From: Pomacea canaliculata
Taxonomy: Eukaryota > Mollusca > Gastropoda > Architaenioglossa > Ampullariidae
Assembly: GCF_003073045.1 (NCBI RefSeq)
Contig: NC_037590.1
Span: forward strand, 29,104,449 to 29,168,448
Length of the DNA: 64,000 nt
Direction of reading: 5' to 3'
Position numbers and translations under genes: made by a program. Below, piece by piece: positions 1 to 13,400 of the stretch. Positions within the stretch are counted from its first letter, which is position 1. Each line of letters opens with the position of its first letter. The notes below the pieces were generated by a model. The model ran no database searches and was not told the DNA's origin. It saw only the letters and a program-made list of their open reading frames with translations.

Positions 1-165
1 TTTGGAACGATCAATAGATTTTTGTGAGATTTAATAATTAACAGGGGTTTCTTACTAAATAAATATTTGAAGAACGTGGTTGTGCTGCGATTTTTCGGTT
101 GCCAATGACGTCATTGTCACAAATATCGAATTGCTGTATAGTCTCGAAAGATTAGAAAACATTAG

Positions 166-447
166 AAGCTGTTTCACTCCGATTCGCCCCATCAACCAAC
201 CGCGAGCAGAGAGAGCAGGAGCCGTCCTTCTTGTTCACGCACGACGACCGGGTCTAAACGGATTAAAAAACCAGAATTCATCCCCCGGGTCATCCCGGAT
301 AAGGGTGTCAAACGTAACAGGCGTTTGCTACCTACAAACCAACCGTCTCGTCGCAACAACAGCCGACAGCGATGGCAACAGAAGAAGCAGCATATGCGGC
401 AGTACCTGGCGAAGGCATTGCAAGGAGGAGGCCGCTGCCAGCGATGA
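166..447 (+). CDS. Possible 3'-terminal coding exon, unknown protein
   Basis: This is a low-confidence call. After an AG at 164-165 one frame is open for 93 codons to a TGA at 445-447. It reads as a strongly basic, Ser/Arg/Gln-rich tail with phrases such as KRIKKPEFIPRVIPDKG and RQRWQQKKQHMRQYLAKALQ. The stretch from about 180 to 600 is clearly more GC-rich than its surroundings, which is typical of exons here. A second frame, open from 80 to 568, also looks coding-like in its acidic second half (EEAAASDELPAENDEDD), so the true frame may be that one, or the block may hold a frame change. An upstream part of such a gene would lie left of the window. No family is recognised. AATAAA-like signals near 1,669-1,695 could end the transcript. 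Confidence 0.25.
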   Translation, partial: KLFHSDSPHQPTASRESRSRPSCSRTTTGSKRIKKPEFIPRVIPDKGVKRNRRLLPTNQPSRRNNSRQRWQQKKQHMRQYLAKALQGGGRCQR

Positions 448-2940
448 GTTGCCAGCTGAGAACGACGAGGACGACTGCAACGTCGGCGACGCCGACGATG
501 CCAACGCCCCGCACAGTGAGGCGATGTCTGGTGCTGATGGCAGGGGAGCAGAGGGAAACACCGAGTGACATTGAACAACCGGTGGCCGGACGTGATGCCA
601 TTTAATAATCCTCATGATGAGAGACAATGATTTTATGATCGTGAAAAGATTTCAGCCGAATTAAAATCGTGTGATCTGATTTTGTTTTGCTTTTTTGCTT
701 CTTTTACTTTTACTCTGTGTGTGCTTTCGCGTAAATGTTGGGAAAAAAAACTTGATAATTGGTGTGTATATTTTTATCTTTATTATTTATTAAGTCAGGT
801 ACTATTTACATTTAAATTATATTTGTATTTGTCAAAGAATACTACCTATATGGCTACGGCCGTACATAACAGTAGAATCCATCTATCAAGAATCCCAGAT
901 CAACCCTGACAGTCCAACAAAAGCTGCGATTTCACACATCAGCGACTACCGCAAAAAGAGCGGGGTGAAAGTAAGGGCTGGAGGGATGGGAGGGCTAGTA
1001 AAGTCGACCAGAGACGCTGAGTTCCCATGTCGCTGCGACAGGAAATAAATAAAAACGCAGTTATCTGCTTGCAATACTTGCCACCATTGCCGAGTCTGCA
1101 AATTGGGAGTACGCCGAAAGGAGAGCTTAGTGCCCGAGCTCAGGTTCAGAGAGAGAGGATTAAGCCCGAGAGCAAACTTTCCTGATAAATCGAACGCTGT
1201 CCGTTGTCCATCGTCCGAACGCTTTGATATTTGCACCGAGTCGTCAAAAAAAAAAAAAAAAAAAAGCTTGTAGTGTGAACTGATGCGACTGTAATACTTT
1301 GTTCTCCCTGAAGCGGACCGTAATACCATGGGTATTTAGATAAACACGCGCGGCATAGCTTTGTAGCCATAATAGCTATAATCTGTAGGCGAACCTTTAA
1401 CATTGGGCATCACTTGGTGCGGTTGTCATGTAAATCACTTGATCCTGATTCTGCGTCTTTCCCCTAACGATTGTGTACACCTTCAACGATTTTTAAAACA
1501 ACAGTTAGCGGCTAACTTGCAGGGCATGGGTGCCATGGCATATTTTCATTACTATATGTTTTGTAACAGATCAAAACAAAATAAAAATGTATCATTAGTT
1601 CTTTTTCCAACATGTAATGAAGTATTGGTGTTTTATGAATTTTCATTTATGTAAAACAACTTGTAATATTTAATAAATAAGAATTTCTTAATAAAATTCA
1701 TGAGGTTTCATGTTATCGATTGTATTAAGTAATTCATGTGAAAGTTGTGTAGATAATATGTATGGGTAACTACGTTAGTGATAAATATACTGCATTACAT
1801 AATTGTTTCAAATTTTTTATATAAAGATTATTATCGTACTTATCACTGAAATCAATACACGCTCAGCACAAAAGCGGCCTTTTGGGGTGGACTAGGGCAA
1901 CCGCCCCAGGCCATGCGTCTGAGGGGGGCCCTGCGATACGTGGTACGGTATATACTATATAGCCAAGCTATGACTCTCTAGCTCTCTCTCTGGCCGCCTC
2001 AGCTCAGCATTAAAACTTTATAATGAAGACAAATATAGGACCATTTAAAAGTATAAAGAATAAATTTCACATTTGAATCTTTACCTGTCTTTGTGCAATG
2101 TGTATGTGATCAAGTCACTATGATAAAGATATGTTTTGTTTTTTTTTAATTCCCAGACCAGCCATATTAGAAACTGTTTCAAAGCTCAATAAGCCACTTT
2201 GCGAAATTTCACAAATATAACCATGACCACGCTCGTCGTGTTCCAGAAGACTGCAGTCTACATGTAGACTTTTGAAGATATTTATTATTTCATATTTCAT
2301 ATTATTTCATATTAACTCATAGATTTGAGACTTATACTGAACAAAAGAATACAGAAAACTCAACCATGACCCCCAGTAGCTGTATCAACGAAGCTTCACT
2401 GTAACTACGTGATTGTATTATTACGACACACACACAAAAAAAAAGGCAGCACTTTCTGCCTGTACCGGAAGTCAGCAGCCATTTACCCTGGTGATTGGCT
2501 AAATGCTATATATAGATATACACGCTACACACTTGGTCGTTGTCGTGAACATGTATCTTCGATTGTTCAAATCACTTTAGTTTTCATTTTTCAAAGACAA
2601 ATGCTTGTGCATTAACATTTAAAAACAAATAGATTTATATAATATTTCCAGAATGAAAATAACATCATGTCGTAATTTCATCCCGTATTCCAAACGTGTT
2701 TGGCGGGTATCGCGTTTTTGTGTACTGTGTATATATTCCAGCATATAATAGAAGCAGCATGAGAAATAAGACTAAGATCTTTTTGTAAGCTTCATATCTC
2801 ACAGTAGAGTTTATTATACTGCACTAATGCATCTAGGATTTTTCTGTCGGTGATTTTTCTTTTGCTTTGTTAGCTCTTTATGACTGTTTTCAACAGTATA
2901 CCGTGTAATATCCGAGGAGGGTTTATTGAGATCTGAAACT
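448..2940. other. Intergenic region upstream of the LRR gene
   Basis: AT-rich DNA without a supportable gene. A poly-A tract lies at about 1,245-1,265. AATAAA-like signals lie near 1,669-1,695. A short GC-rich patch at 1,865-1,945, with runs such as GGGCAACCGCCCCAGGCC, looks like the remnant of a DNA element but has no matching end that I can see. A short CA run is present at about 2,427-2,437. The promoter of the LRR gene presumably lies in the last few hundred bases; no TATA box stands out. Confidence 0.4.
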
Positions 2941-5900
2941 ATGACTAGAGAAGCACGTGTGGAGTACGGAGATAAACCGATTCATGAAATGAAAGAAAAC
3001 AAACAAAGGGACGAAATCCTTGATTATTCTTCAACTGGCCTTTACGAACTGATACTTGACAAAACACATTGCAGTTTGCAAATCCTTACACAGCTTATCA
3101 TTGACTTTAACAGTATATCAGCTCTTCCTGATGACTTTGTTAATTCCCTTCCAAACCTGGAAATGTTGTCAGCAAGTGGTAATGACATTAAAGTTTTGCC
3201 GCAAAATTTTGGCGCACTAAAACGTTTGCAAAAAGTAAATCTTTGTGAGAACTGTTTATCGATACTTCCAGATTCAGTTCAGCACTTGGAAAATCTTCAA
3301 GTCCTTCGACTGACAGGGAATAAACTAGCTTGTCTGCCTGTGGATTTTGGTGAAATTGGTGGACTAGAGGAGCTACATATTGAGGAAAATGCACTCACAT
3401 GTTTTCCACCTACGTTTGCTCTACTATCAAAACTGAAGATTCTTGAAGCAAGTTATAATAAAATCCACATTTTGCCCCGATATATTGGCAGCATGGAATC
3501 CCTCCAGTCGATTAATCTAAGCCACAATCTTTTAAAGGAGATCCCAAGAAGTTTTGCTGAGCTACAACATTTATCTTGCATTGACTTTTCACACAATAAA
3601 CTTAAAGAGTTACCTGAGACCAGCAGGTCTCAACACACACTGAAAAAATTCTTTGCTGGATTTAATGCTCTTGAGTGGATTCCAGAATGGCTAGGACATC
3701 TTCCTGAACTGACAAACCTTTGCTTACGAGAAAATTTGCTGTCAGGACCGCTTCTTCCAGCTGACATGGGAAAGGTATTTTTCGATTTTGTCCATGGTAT
3801 GGTTATTGGAATGTGTTTTTTTTTTAGCAATGTGATTAAAATAAGCTATATACAAATATATAAGAAATGTAATAAGCAACCTAAATGTACATGTTTCTGT
3901 GATATAGACTCCTCAACAAAATTATTTTTGTACATGATGTACTACCCAGCCAAGATTTATAAGTATATTAAGGCTCTCTACATTTCTTTTTTAATTTTAG
4001 GCAGTCTTTATGATTTTACAGGTGTGCAAGAAACTACGATATTTGGATCTCTGTGGCAACCACCTGACAGAATTACCAGAAAGTTTTGGGGAACTGGAAT
4101 GTCTGGAGTATGTTCATTTTGGAAGCAAGTTTGATGAACTTGAAAGAAAAGACTGGATAAATGGAAACTGGCTCACCAAGTTGCCAGCTAGTTTTTCACA
4201 GCTACATAATCTGAGTAATCTCCGGCTGGATGAAAATCAGCTTCAGTTCCTCCCAGAAGACTTTGGATTGTTATCTAATCTAGAAAATCTCAATCTAGGT
4301 AATGCGTTATGGGAATATTTTTTAAAATCTACAGATTTTTTTTTCATCAGCTGAAATGTTACTTCATGATAAATATTTCTTTTAAAACATTGAATAGGCT
4401 TTTGTCTTCTCTGTTTTTATTTTTGCAATATTTTTATGCACCTTTTGAAGTGACAGTAGTGTATTACTCTAATAAAGGCATACTATGTTTGATTTAAATA
4501 ACCTCAGGACAAAATCTGCTATTTGATCTTCCGGAGTCATTTGGAAACCTGAGCAAGTTGCGAGTTTGTCTTCTGTCTCGAAACAACATTGAACTTCTTC
4601 CAAGTTCTTTTGGATGTCTCCAGGGACTTGAAGAATTGCGTGTTGATAATAATCGGGTGAACAGAGTTTTCTTGTATTTATATACCATAGAATTTCCTTT
4701 TCCTATGTAGCTCATAAGTAGACATATGAAAAAATTGTTCATCCCTTAGCAGCATTTATCCTGCATATATAATGTTAGTATCAAGAGATAATAAAGATTT
4801 ATTCAGTATTTTTATATACTAGAAAAGAAAGATTTGATCAGGTGTTCCATATGGTGGATGGATCCTAAAAGTCTGCTGAAAATGCATTTAGCTAGTTTCA
4901 TAGCTGCTGACTAAGAAGACAAAGGTTTGCTCCTTTCAGACCAAACTGAATTTTTACTGTTTAGGGTGGAGATGAATCATTCATTTATGAAACTTAGACC
5001 ACATTTATATATTTTATGATCAAAAGTACAGAAGCCTAAAAATAACAATACATACAAATTTCTATAGTGCGATAAAGCTGAAAAACATAATTGGCCTTTA
5101 ATAAAGAACACTAATTGTTTCATGACACCAAATGTACCTTAGATTGTTTTATTTCAGCTTGAATGGCTTTAACTTGACTTTAGGTCTTTATGATGTTCAT
5201 TTGGCTGGAGCTCTATGATAATTTGTGCTTCTATTCTGTTTCAGCTCGCTGAGCTTCCGTTGTCATTTAGTAACCTGACACAGTTGAAGGTACTGGATCT
5301 TTTCAACAATCGGCTGCAAGAAATCCCCGACTGCCTTCCTCTTCTGAAACAGCTTAAATTATTGGATTTAGACCAGGTTCTCACAGTCTTATTCTTCTAC
5401 TGATTTATTGAAAACCAGTTGGTAGTCTTTGTAGACACCACATAAAATCAGTATATAGATATACAGTAGTCATATAAAAAGCAGGAAGCACAACTGATTT
5501 TTTAAGTTAGTATCACTCTTACCTTGCACATTTATCATAATTTACACAAGTAGCTATACAATCATAAGCATTATACAAGAACAGTTTATTGAAACAAGCA
5601 TAACTGCACAGTCAAGGACAATAATCTAAAGAAAAAAAATTACAGCTTTGAAAAGCAGTCTATTAAACTGATAGATAAGTTTTATCTGATTTTTAAGTTT
5701 ATGGTTGTAAAAATAAAAAAAATAAAGTGTTAATTTTTAACACTTAACTTTGATTTGTGTTTAATGAGAGTTTCGGTCACTTTTGTACCCTGTATCAATT
5801 TTCAGAATCCCATTCAGATGCCAAAAATGAAAATACCAAAATTGGACTTGTCTATTAATTATCCTTCACGAAATCCAATTTACAAAGGTACCTGGAGGGG

Positions 5901-8900
5901 ACGACCAAGGACTGGAGTGGAAGAAAGTTTATATATTAAGGTTGGTCTTTCATTTTACCCCACCTCAAGACTGTTGCGTTGCATCAAATGTTGCTCTTTA
6001 TAACTATACAATTACTTTTCATAAGCCTTCAGATGAGTGTGTTGTCTGTCAAGTTATTGGAGGCAAATTAACCTATTTCAAATAAAATGCTTGATCACCT
6101 TGAGCAAAATACTTTTGACCTATTTTTACCACTCTGTTTATTCTGTATTATATTTTGTGCTATGGCAGCTATGCAATATCAGAATGCTCCGTTTGACTGC
6201 TAGTCCATACCTTTGTTTTTATCAAGATGACTACTAGAATTCTTTTCTGTCCGGCAGCCTTCTGTATCATCAAACAACCTCCAACATCTCCATAACTCTG
6301 AAGTACAATTCATACTCCAAGCATGCAACTGAGATACAGGTTCTGCTCTTTCTTGCTTCTCTGACTTCCTAACTCACTACACTCTAAACAGACTTTACCA
6401 CACTTTTGTGGATACTCGCCTCCTTTCCATTTCCAGAAACATCCAGAGTCTTAGGCCACAGGTTTCAGTCTCACTATTGTCCCAAATCAGCTGTAGCTTT
6501 CGTTTTATTGTATAATTTTTAATCATTCATATTGTTTATATCAATGGTTGTCAGAACACAACCCTAATGTGGTAGACGTAGAGTACCATATAGATTTACA
6601 TTTATTGTTATAGTTTATCCTTTGTGGTAAGAAAGACATTTTTTTATTATTATGCCAAGCTATGTATAGTGTACCAACATTTTAAGTTATAAACTAGCAA
6701 AATCAGTGGTGTATAAAGAGGCTAAAGCAGCACACAGATATAAGATATACCATCATTTATCCTGATGCATGCATTTGAATTATTTCAGGATATTCAGCAT
6801 ACATTGCAATATTAGCTGACAATAAAAACTACTAATGTTCACCCAAAACTTTCAGATCAGTTGAATGACTTTTTCTTTTTTAATTACTGTTGTGTAGATA
6901 AAAAGAGTCCAAACCTATGCTTGTGTACTCTTCTTCCTATAGTCTTGAGCCCTCTTTTTGTCATTCAGAATTCTTTGGTGATTAAGAAATTGTGACAAAT
7001 CACAGAAAGTATTTAAGTAAAATTTAAGTCCTCAGGTTTAGTTGCTGGTCCTTACAAAAAAGGGGGATATGGCAGAGCTTAATGACTACTTAATGAGCTT
7101 AATGTTGAGCTGATGTTGGAAGGTATGAAAGCTTTTGAGAGGCATATTCTAACCCTAATCCTTGACCCCCTAGGTATGACTTACTCTTAAGTTTACCTAG
7201 TTTACCCAGATCAATGGATGACGTCACTGCTCTAGCTGTTTGCTGTATCCTCCAGCATCCAGCAGTCTGGCTGTTATGTTTGAGTATTATCACTGACAAA
7301 ATCTTTGTGAAATTTTTACTTATTCAAGTTCATCCTTATGTTTTTATTTTGACTTATTGCCAACATGCTAGAATGAACAATATATCAACTGTGACACATG
7401 AAGTGCCCTTTTCCTCTTACCCTCTTACTCAAGGTTACATTCTTGTTCATTCTTTTCATGTACATTGGATTTCTTCTAAACTCATCAGTTTATATCCTGA
7501 AATGTAATGCAGAGTAGTACTATACTCAGATGCATATATTTTTGAAAGTTGTTTGATGGATTGATTTATGAAAATCTAATGCCTATAATTCAGTGTTAAG
7601 CTGAATGGATAGACAACTTTCTTAATGACATAATCTTTAATCTTGTGCTTGACAGAGATACAAAGACACTGATGTCTTCAATGATCGAGAAGCAGATGAC
7701 CAGGATACAACTGATGCAAATTTGACTGAAAAAGAAGATGAATTGTATGGTTCGGAGGACCTGCCATTCAGTTTCAATGTGATGAAGCTGGCAGCTGAAT
7801 CGAGCTTGTGGAAACGGGTACCTTGGCGATCACATTCTGGTCCAGATGTTCGACCTATCTTTAGCAGAGACATTCAAGAGACAAACCCAGCAGACTCGTC
7901 GATGAGTGATTGTTCAAACAATCTCAGTCTACCAGGAGATCAAGAAAGTACAGAGACTGATGAACACAGTAAGTTTATAAACAGTCATTTATTAAAACAG
8001 AATATTTATAAAGTTTTTTTACTTTTGTCCTGTGTGTGATATTCTGATTAAAATCCAACCCTTTGTTCGACAGGATTTATAATATAAAATATAAAGAGAT
8101 GCATGCATGTAGGAAATGACCTAGTTTTCAAATATTTTTTCTTTTAAACGGTGCTATTTTAAATGGTTATTAGTTGGTCAGTCGTCCCTTTAAGGGCCTG
8201 TCACTACTATGCAGCTTGGTACCATTTGTTCTGCAAGGCTGTAAACTATGCAGTTTTTGACTTTGACATGACTCTGTTTCTTTGCATTTTTTTATAAAGA
8301 TGTTGAAGAGGACTGGATCACTTTACAGACACACGAAGATGCACAGGATAAAGTTGTGGCATACCCCCAAAACCAGTCTGGGGAATGTGAAGCTTATACA
8401 CAGGAAAACTGGGAGGAAAATTGGGATGATGAGTTAGAGAAATCTTCTGAGATGTACAGTAAGTTATTCTATTTTACTTACATACAGCCATTTTGATGGG
8501 GTTTTTTTTCTCTTAGGACATTGTTATATTTTTTTACTTGCATCCAAGCCTAGAGGTGTGCACCCTCTACTTCCAGCTGATCCAGCTGTTTTAAAGACAA
8601 CTGACTGTTAAGTGGGTTTGGTTGGTGTAAGCAATGAGGGGGAGGAAATAATAATAATAAATACAAAATTTGTAAAGTGCATACTCACACTCCTAAGGAG
8701 CATGCTCTTAGCGCTTAAGAACAAGAACATAACATGGACAGCAAACGAGGGACAGGAAAACAAACAAATAGCACATGAACTATAAAAGAATAAACAACCG
8801 TTCTAAACAAAGAATAAAATCAAATACAGAAAACACAAAGATGAACCAAAGAACAAGAGTTGAGAGTAACATGATATTGCAAAAGAAAGGGTGTGAAAAA

Positions 8901-9305
8901 GGACAAGTATACTTCCTTTACCCAAACCTGTCTCTCACATCTCACAACCTGTCAGCTGACAGGTTATACAATTGCCTTGTTTTCAAAAAGATGCTGATGA
9001 AGGTTAGCAGGAAAAAAGATCAAGTTGGTATATCTCAGCTTCACATGTTGTAATCTGCTTGTTCAGAAACATTTTCATAGTTAATAGGTATTGCTAGAAG
9101 AATCCATGTGCTTGTATGTGTGTCTGTTTTAGGCCCCTACGACTTTGGCCTCACATCAGCCAACACAAGCTGCTACAATCCTACAATAGGGGCTTTCTTC
9201 TGGGATCCTTCAGCTCTTCATGCCCCAAATATTAATCGTGCTGCTGTTTCAAGGGACAGCACGGATTATGTAGAAGGACAGTTCAGTGATGCTGAGAATA
9301 GTTGA
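2941..9305 (+). CDS. Leucine-rich repeat protein with acidic C-terminal tail (8 exons, 723 aa)
   Basis: Exons: 2941-3774, 4022-4298, 4508-4656, 5245-5376, 5806-5940, 7656-7968, 8300-8458, 9133-9305. All junctions are GT-AG and keep frame; the stop is TGA at 9303-9305. Residues about 45-465 form a run of roughly 17 leucine-rich repeats of about 23 residues, of the SHOC2/Ras-suppressor style (LxxLxLxxNxLxxLPxxF; for example LQVLRLTGNKLACLPVDFG). The LRR array is split over the first four exons. Residues 466-723 are non-repetitive, polar and rich in Asp/Glu, with Trp-rich acidic phrases (EEDWITLQTHED, ENWEENWDDELE) and an end in GQFSDAENS. There is no signal peptide or membrane segment, so it is probably an intracellular scaffold. 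I infer protein binding by the LRR face; the tail resembles no domain I know, so no symbol is given. The start is the first ATG of the open frame. A polyadenylation signal AATAAA lies at 9609-9614. The gene is convergent with the IRSp53-like gene. Confidence 0.88.
8640..8770. repeat. Interspersed repeat with (AAT)n run
   Basis: Inside the last intron of the LRR gene. An AATAATAATAATAA run is followed by AAATTTGTAAAGTGCATACT and a stem-like segment (CTCCTAAGGAGCATGCTCTTAGCGCTTAAG). This layout, a trinucleotide run next to a short GCGCTT-containing end, is common at the 3' ends of invertebrate retroposons. The family was not determined. Confidence 0.4.
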
Positions 9306-10436
9306 CGTGTTCATATTTTGGAAAGAACTTTGTCTGAGACTCACATGGATTTATCTCTTGTTTGCTATCAAATATACTGCCTAAGACTAACTAGATAGGT
9401 TTCAAATAATTAGTATGTGTTGGTTGTATTTTGTGTTTTGTGTGTGTGTGTGAGAGAGAGAGAAGTGTCCAGTCATGTTTAATGGCTTTGAGTGTAAAAG
9501 TATGCTATACTTTTCCAAAATACTAATTAAAGGTTTAAAAAATAAGAATGGCATTAGTAAAGATAACTCTGAACATATAATTTGGGTTTTGCAGATTAGG
9601 CAGTTCATAATAAAAAATAGTTGACTTTAAAAATCTGTGGAAATGTACAAGTCTTGTTACTATATCAGTGTTTATTAACTTCATGGACATTGTTGGACCG
9701 CAAAATGCTTTAGACCTACCTCTTTAAATTTATTTTGAAAAATCTTGTATCACAATCAGGGTTAGTGCTAACAAGTACCTTAAATTAGTGCTATAACTAG
9801 ACAATGTTGATTCCATCATTGTAGGGTATATTTCATGTAACAGTTTTTGTTCATTTTGTGCATAATGCTTAACAACCTGGAAGTTTACAACAACCCTTGC
9901 GGAACAATTGTTCTCAATCTGTTTTCATTTTTCATTCAAATCAGTTTTTAATATTCTTTAAAAGATTCATTCATAAGGAAGAGTTTTACCAGTACATGTA
10001 TAAAGAGAACTTTTGTTGAGGTTAAACGCATAGATATCACTAAATTTGTATGTAGTTACACATGTGCGTGTGGTCAAATAGCATTGTCACCTGGGTAAAG
10101 CCATTGTATTCTCAGATTCTCCTTTTATAAAGGCTTATAAGTAAAAATTATATTCCAGTGTTACAGGTTGTAATTATAGTGTTATTGACACTTTAGCAAC
10201 TTCATGTTTAAGGATCTAAAGTGTACACATCGAAGTGCTGGTAAAGTACTTGGCATTACAGACCAATTCTGTGCAGGGATATAAAAGTGTTAGTTAAAAG
10301 GAAATTGTTTGTACTGAGTAACATTCTAATAATTGTAATATTGTAACACAAATGTGACTGTTGGACACTTAAAGTTTACAAGGAGGGCAAAGGTGATGCT
10401 AATTTGATCCTGCTGTTACTGACTTCAGTAACAGTC
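9306..10436. other. Convergent 3' UTRs of the LRR and IRSp53-like genes
   Basis: AT-rich interval between two stop codons on opposite strands. It holds AATAAA at 9609-9614 for the + gene and TTTATT (AATAAA on the minus strand) at 9729-9734 for the - gene, so the two transcripts may end close together or overlap. A (TG)n(AG)n run lies at about 9,435-9,463. No open frame here is convincing. Confidence 0.5.
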
Positions 10437-13400
10437 TTAAGTAATTCTTGGTCCTGATCGATCATTTGTCTTTGTCTTCCTTAGTGTTACGCTCTTCAGC
10501 AAGTTGTTCCTGAAACATAGCAGGAGGAGCAGAAGGTTGCAGTTTTTGTTAAAACTTTGCAGCCAAATAACAGCTAAGCAGAATGTCAAAATATTTTTAT
10601 TAAGCTGTGCAATTTTCCTTTGATGACTATTGCACCCTATTGTTATCTTATCTCACTACTTTTAGAGAAAACTTGTGAAGTCATGGTGTACACAAAATTG
10701 AAATAAAATCCAGTTTGCAATGAGACATAAATCAGTGTTTTTCAGAAACTGGATTCTCTTATGCAGATAGGGATTTCATTTACTTTTATGCATTCTCCAT
10801 CTACAACAAAATATGATCACCTCAGATTCAAGTATAAATACATAGGGCTTATTGACTGGAACATTTAATATCTGTTTTATTCTGTAAGGTTATTTTTGCA
10901 AGTGTTTTTCCTAAACTGTTTGAAGTCTTACATTGTGGCTTTTACTTAAGACATTTTGTAAATTCACAAAGTCTGGCAAAGAAAGCAAACATTTTAACAG
11001 TTTGCTGTACTTTACCTTTCCTCATTACTGGAATCTGTTGGAGGTGGTGGAGGTGGAGGTGGAGGTGGTGGAGAACCTAAATGTGAAGAGACGGGATTGT
11101 GTCCTTGGGCATGGATGAGGTAAGGCTGTCTAGTGCTGGGGGAGCTGTCAAGAGTATTCACAGATCCTGGACGTGGTGGGACACTGGGAAGGCTTCTCCC
11201 TTGCTGATTACTACTGCTGAATGGAGGCAGCTTCTGGGAGACATTGTTGCGCATGGATGATGCCACTGAGGCAGCTTGAGAGGCGATGGATGATAAAGAT
11301 GTGTTAGCTGAGAATGAGGAATTAGGAGGAGCTGGTGGAGGAGCAGGGGGTGGAACTGGAGGAGAAGCATGCTGATGGAAGCCACCTTCATCTTTAGGAG
11401 GAGGTGGGGGAGAGAATGGTGGTGGGGGTGGCAGGATGCCTAGGGCAGCATGGGCATTGCTTGTTTGGTTAAGACTTCGGATGCTTTTCATGCTGGGACT
11501 TTGGGGCAGGTTAACAGATGAGACCTTAGCTGCATCCCCATCACCAGAAGAACCCACTGAGCCATGCACCAGCTGAGAAGATGGGATTGGTGAAGTCTTT
11601 GGATCATGCATGGAAGCGGAAAGACCAATGCTACTAGAGTGCAGTGACGATGAATCATCAAAGAAATACTGAGACCCACCACCACCATGCAGCTGTGAAG
11701 ACAGAAGCAATATTATGTTAGTCTGACAGGCATCATTCATACTAACTTTGGGCTGTTGGCTTCTTCTTTCATGCAGGAAATCTGTATATTGACTACCTGA
11801 TATTTTTACAATGCCATCTATATAATGAAGGACATCTGTGCTATGAAGTCAGAACATTTTAGTCAAGTGGTGAAAGAGATTAAATTTGTAAAGAAAATAA
11901 GACTTTAACCAAAACGCACAATGCTGCTATTTGAAACTACACAACGAACTTCTGTTATGGAAAGAAGTATTATATAAGAAAGAAAACATCACTTAAATTC
12001 TTCCTTACAGAATTTCCATAGTATTTTAAATAATGCACCAGAACATTAGACAATATATGTTAAATATCTGTTAATATAAGTATTAGACAATATATGTTAA
12101 TCTCAATCTAAATAATTAATGAAATGCAGAGATTTCTGTCACAGGCCAATAGATGACAATTTGTGATGTTGTTTGCCTAGAGGTGAATGAACAGATAGTA
12201 GTATCAGCTGACAAAGTACTAGGAGGATGAAGAAACTGCAGTTCATACACATTTCGCTACAGTCTGCAATGCCAATGCATTTTTTTAAAAATATATACAA
12301 GACATATAAAGTATTGAAATTTCATTGACCATTTGACGGCGATCCAAACTGCCATGATAATGTATCCTTACTCCTAACTGTGTGTGTTAAATGTCTGTGT
12401 ATGTATGCCTGCCCTTGTGAGCAAAAGAAAAATTTCTGTCTTGGGTCTCCTCAATAGACAATAAAATTTGATTTGATTTGATTAACATGTAATGCCTGAA
12501 GGAAGAAGCTTTGTGTGTATCTTAAGTGGCAGCCATAGGTACCTGAGGTCCACCAGTGGTTGTGATCAAAGAAAATTCATGTAAAGACCGAGGACGACGA
12601 CGATTTCTTATGTCATGTTCAAAGGACCAACCACCAAAGTCACACAAAGATAGGCCATCCATACTAATGTCACTGATGCTTTTAGCTCGCTGTCGAAGTC
12701 TGTAACAAAGTAATGATAATTATGTGTTAAAAAAAATTACATTTGCTGACATTCTAGAAATATATTTAATAAATATTCTTCAGGCACTGCATACAGATGC
12801 TGTGTCGGGATTCAAGTTATTAAAAGGATCTGTAGTCGTCAGAACCCAAATGGTGCTATGATTATATGGTACAGTTTTTAGTTTGTAATTGTTTTGTTTT
12901 ACCTGACTGGAGTTCGGGATTCAAGTCTTAGCTGATCAAGTCGTTCAGTGAATGACAGTGGAAACCATCCATACCTAAAAACCGTTAAAAAGAATCTTAT
13001 AACTGTATACTGTTGAAGTTTGAAGAAAAAGAAATAAAGACGTAAAAAAATTACTGTCATTGTTAAATCTACTTGAATAGAATGGTAACAGTTTTGAAAC
13101 TCACATTCCAGTGTGAATGTTGTGTCCAAACTGCCAGCCGTCCACCTGTTCTCCAAGAAGTGTGATAAGATCCCCCACATTGAAGGCTAGCTGGCAGTCT
13201 TGCTGAGGCATATGTGCATATGTTGCTTGCACCTGAGGTCCCACTGGAGGCTCTGGTGGGGGTCCAGATGGAGGGGTGGACATGGACATAGCTATGGATC
13301 TTGACAAACTTTGACCTGGAAAACAGTGCCACAACAAGCCTTTATATATTTTGAAATGGATTGAAGTGACTAATTGGTGGTTTTTCTTAAAAGTAGAATG

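Noticed and set aside
1245-1265. Poly-A run as the tail of a retrocopy
   Set aside because: No coding remnant or polyadenylation signal stands upstream of it and no target duplication is visible.
3775-4134. Read-through extension of the LRR exon past 3,774 and the frame to 4,134
   Set aside because: The extension is AT-rich intron sequence; the donor at 3,775 and acceptor before 4,022 restore the LRR pattern.
11158-11391. Minus-strand frame of 77 codons rich in His/Leu/Pro
   Set aside because: It is a shifted-frame shadow of the polyproline exon at 11,016-11,692.
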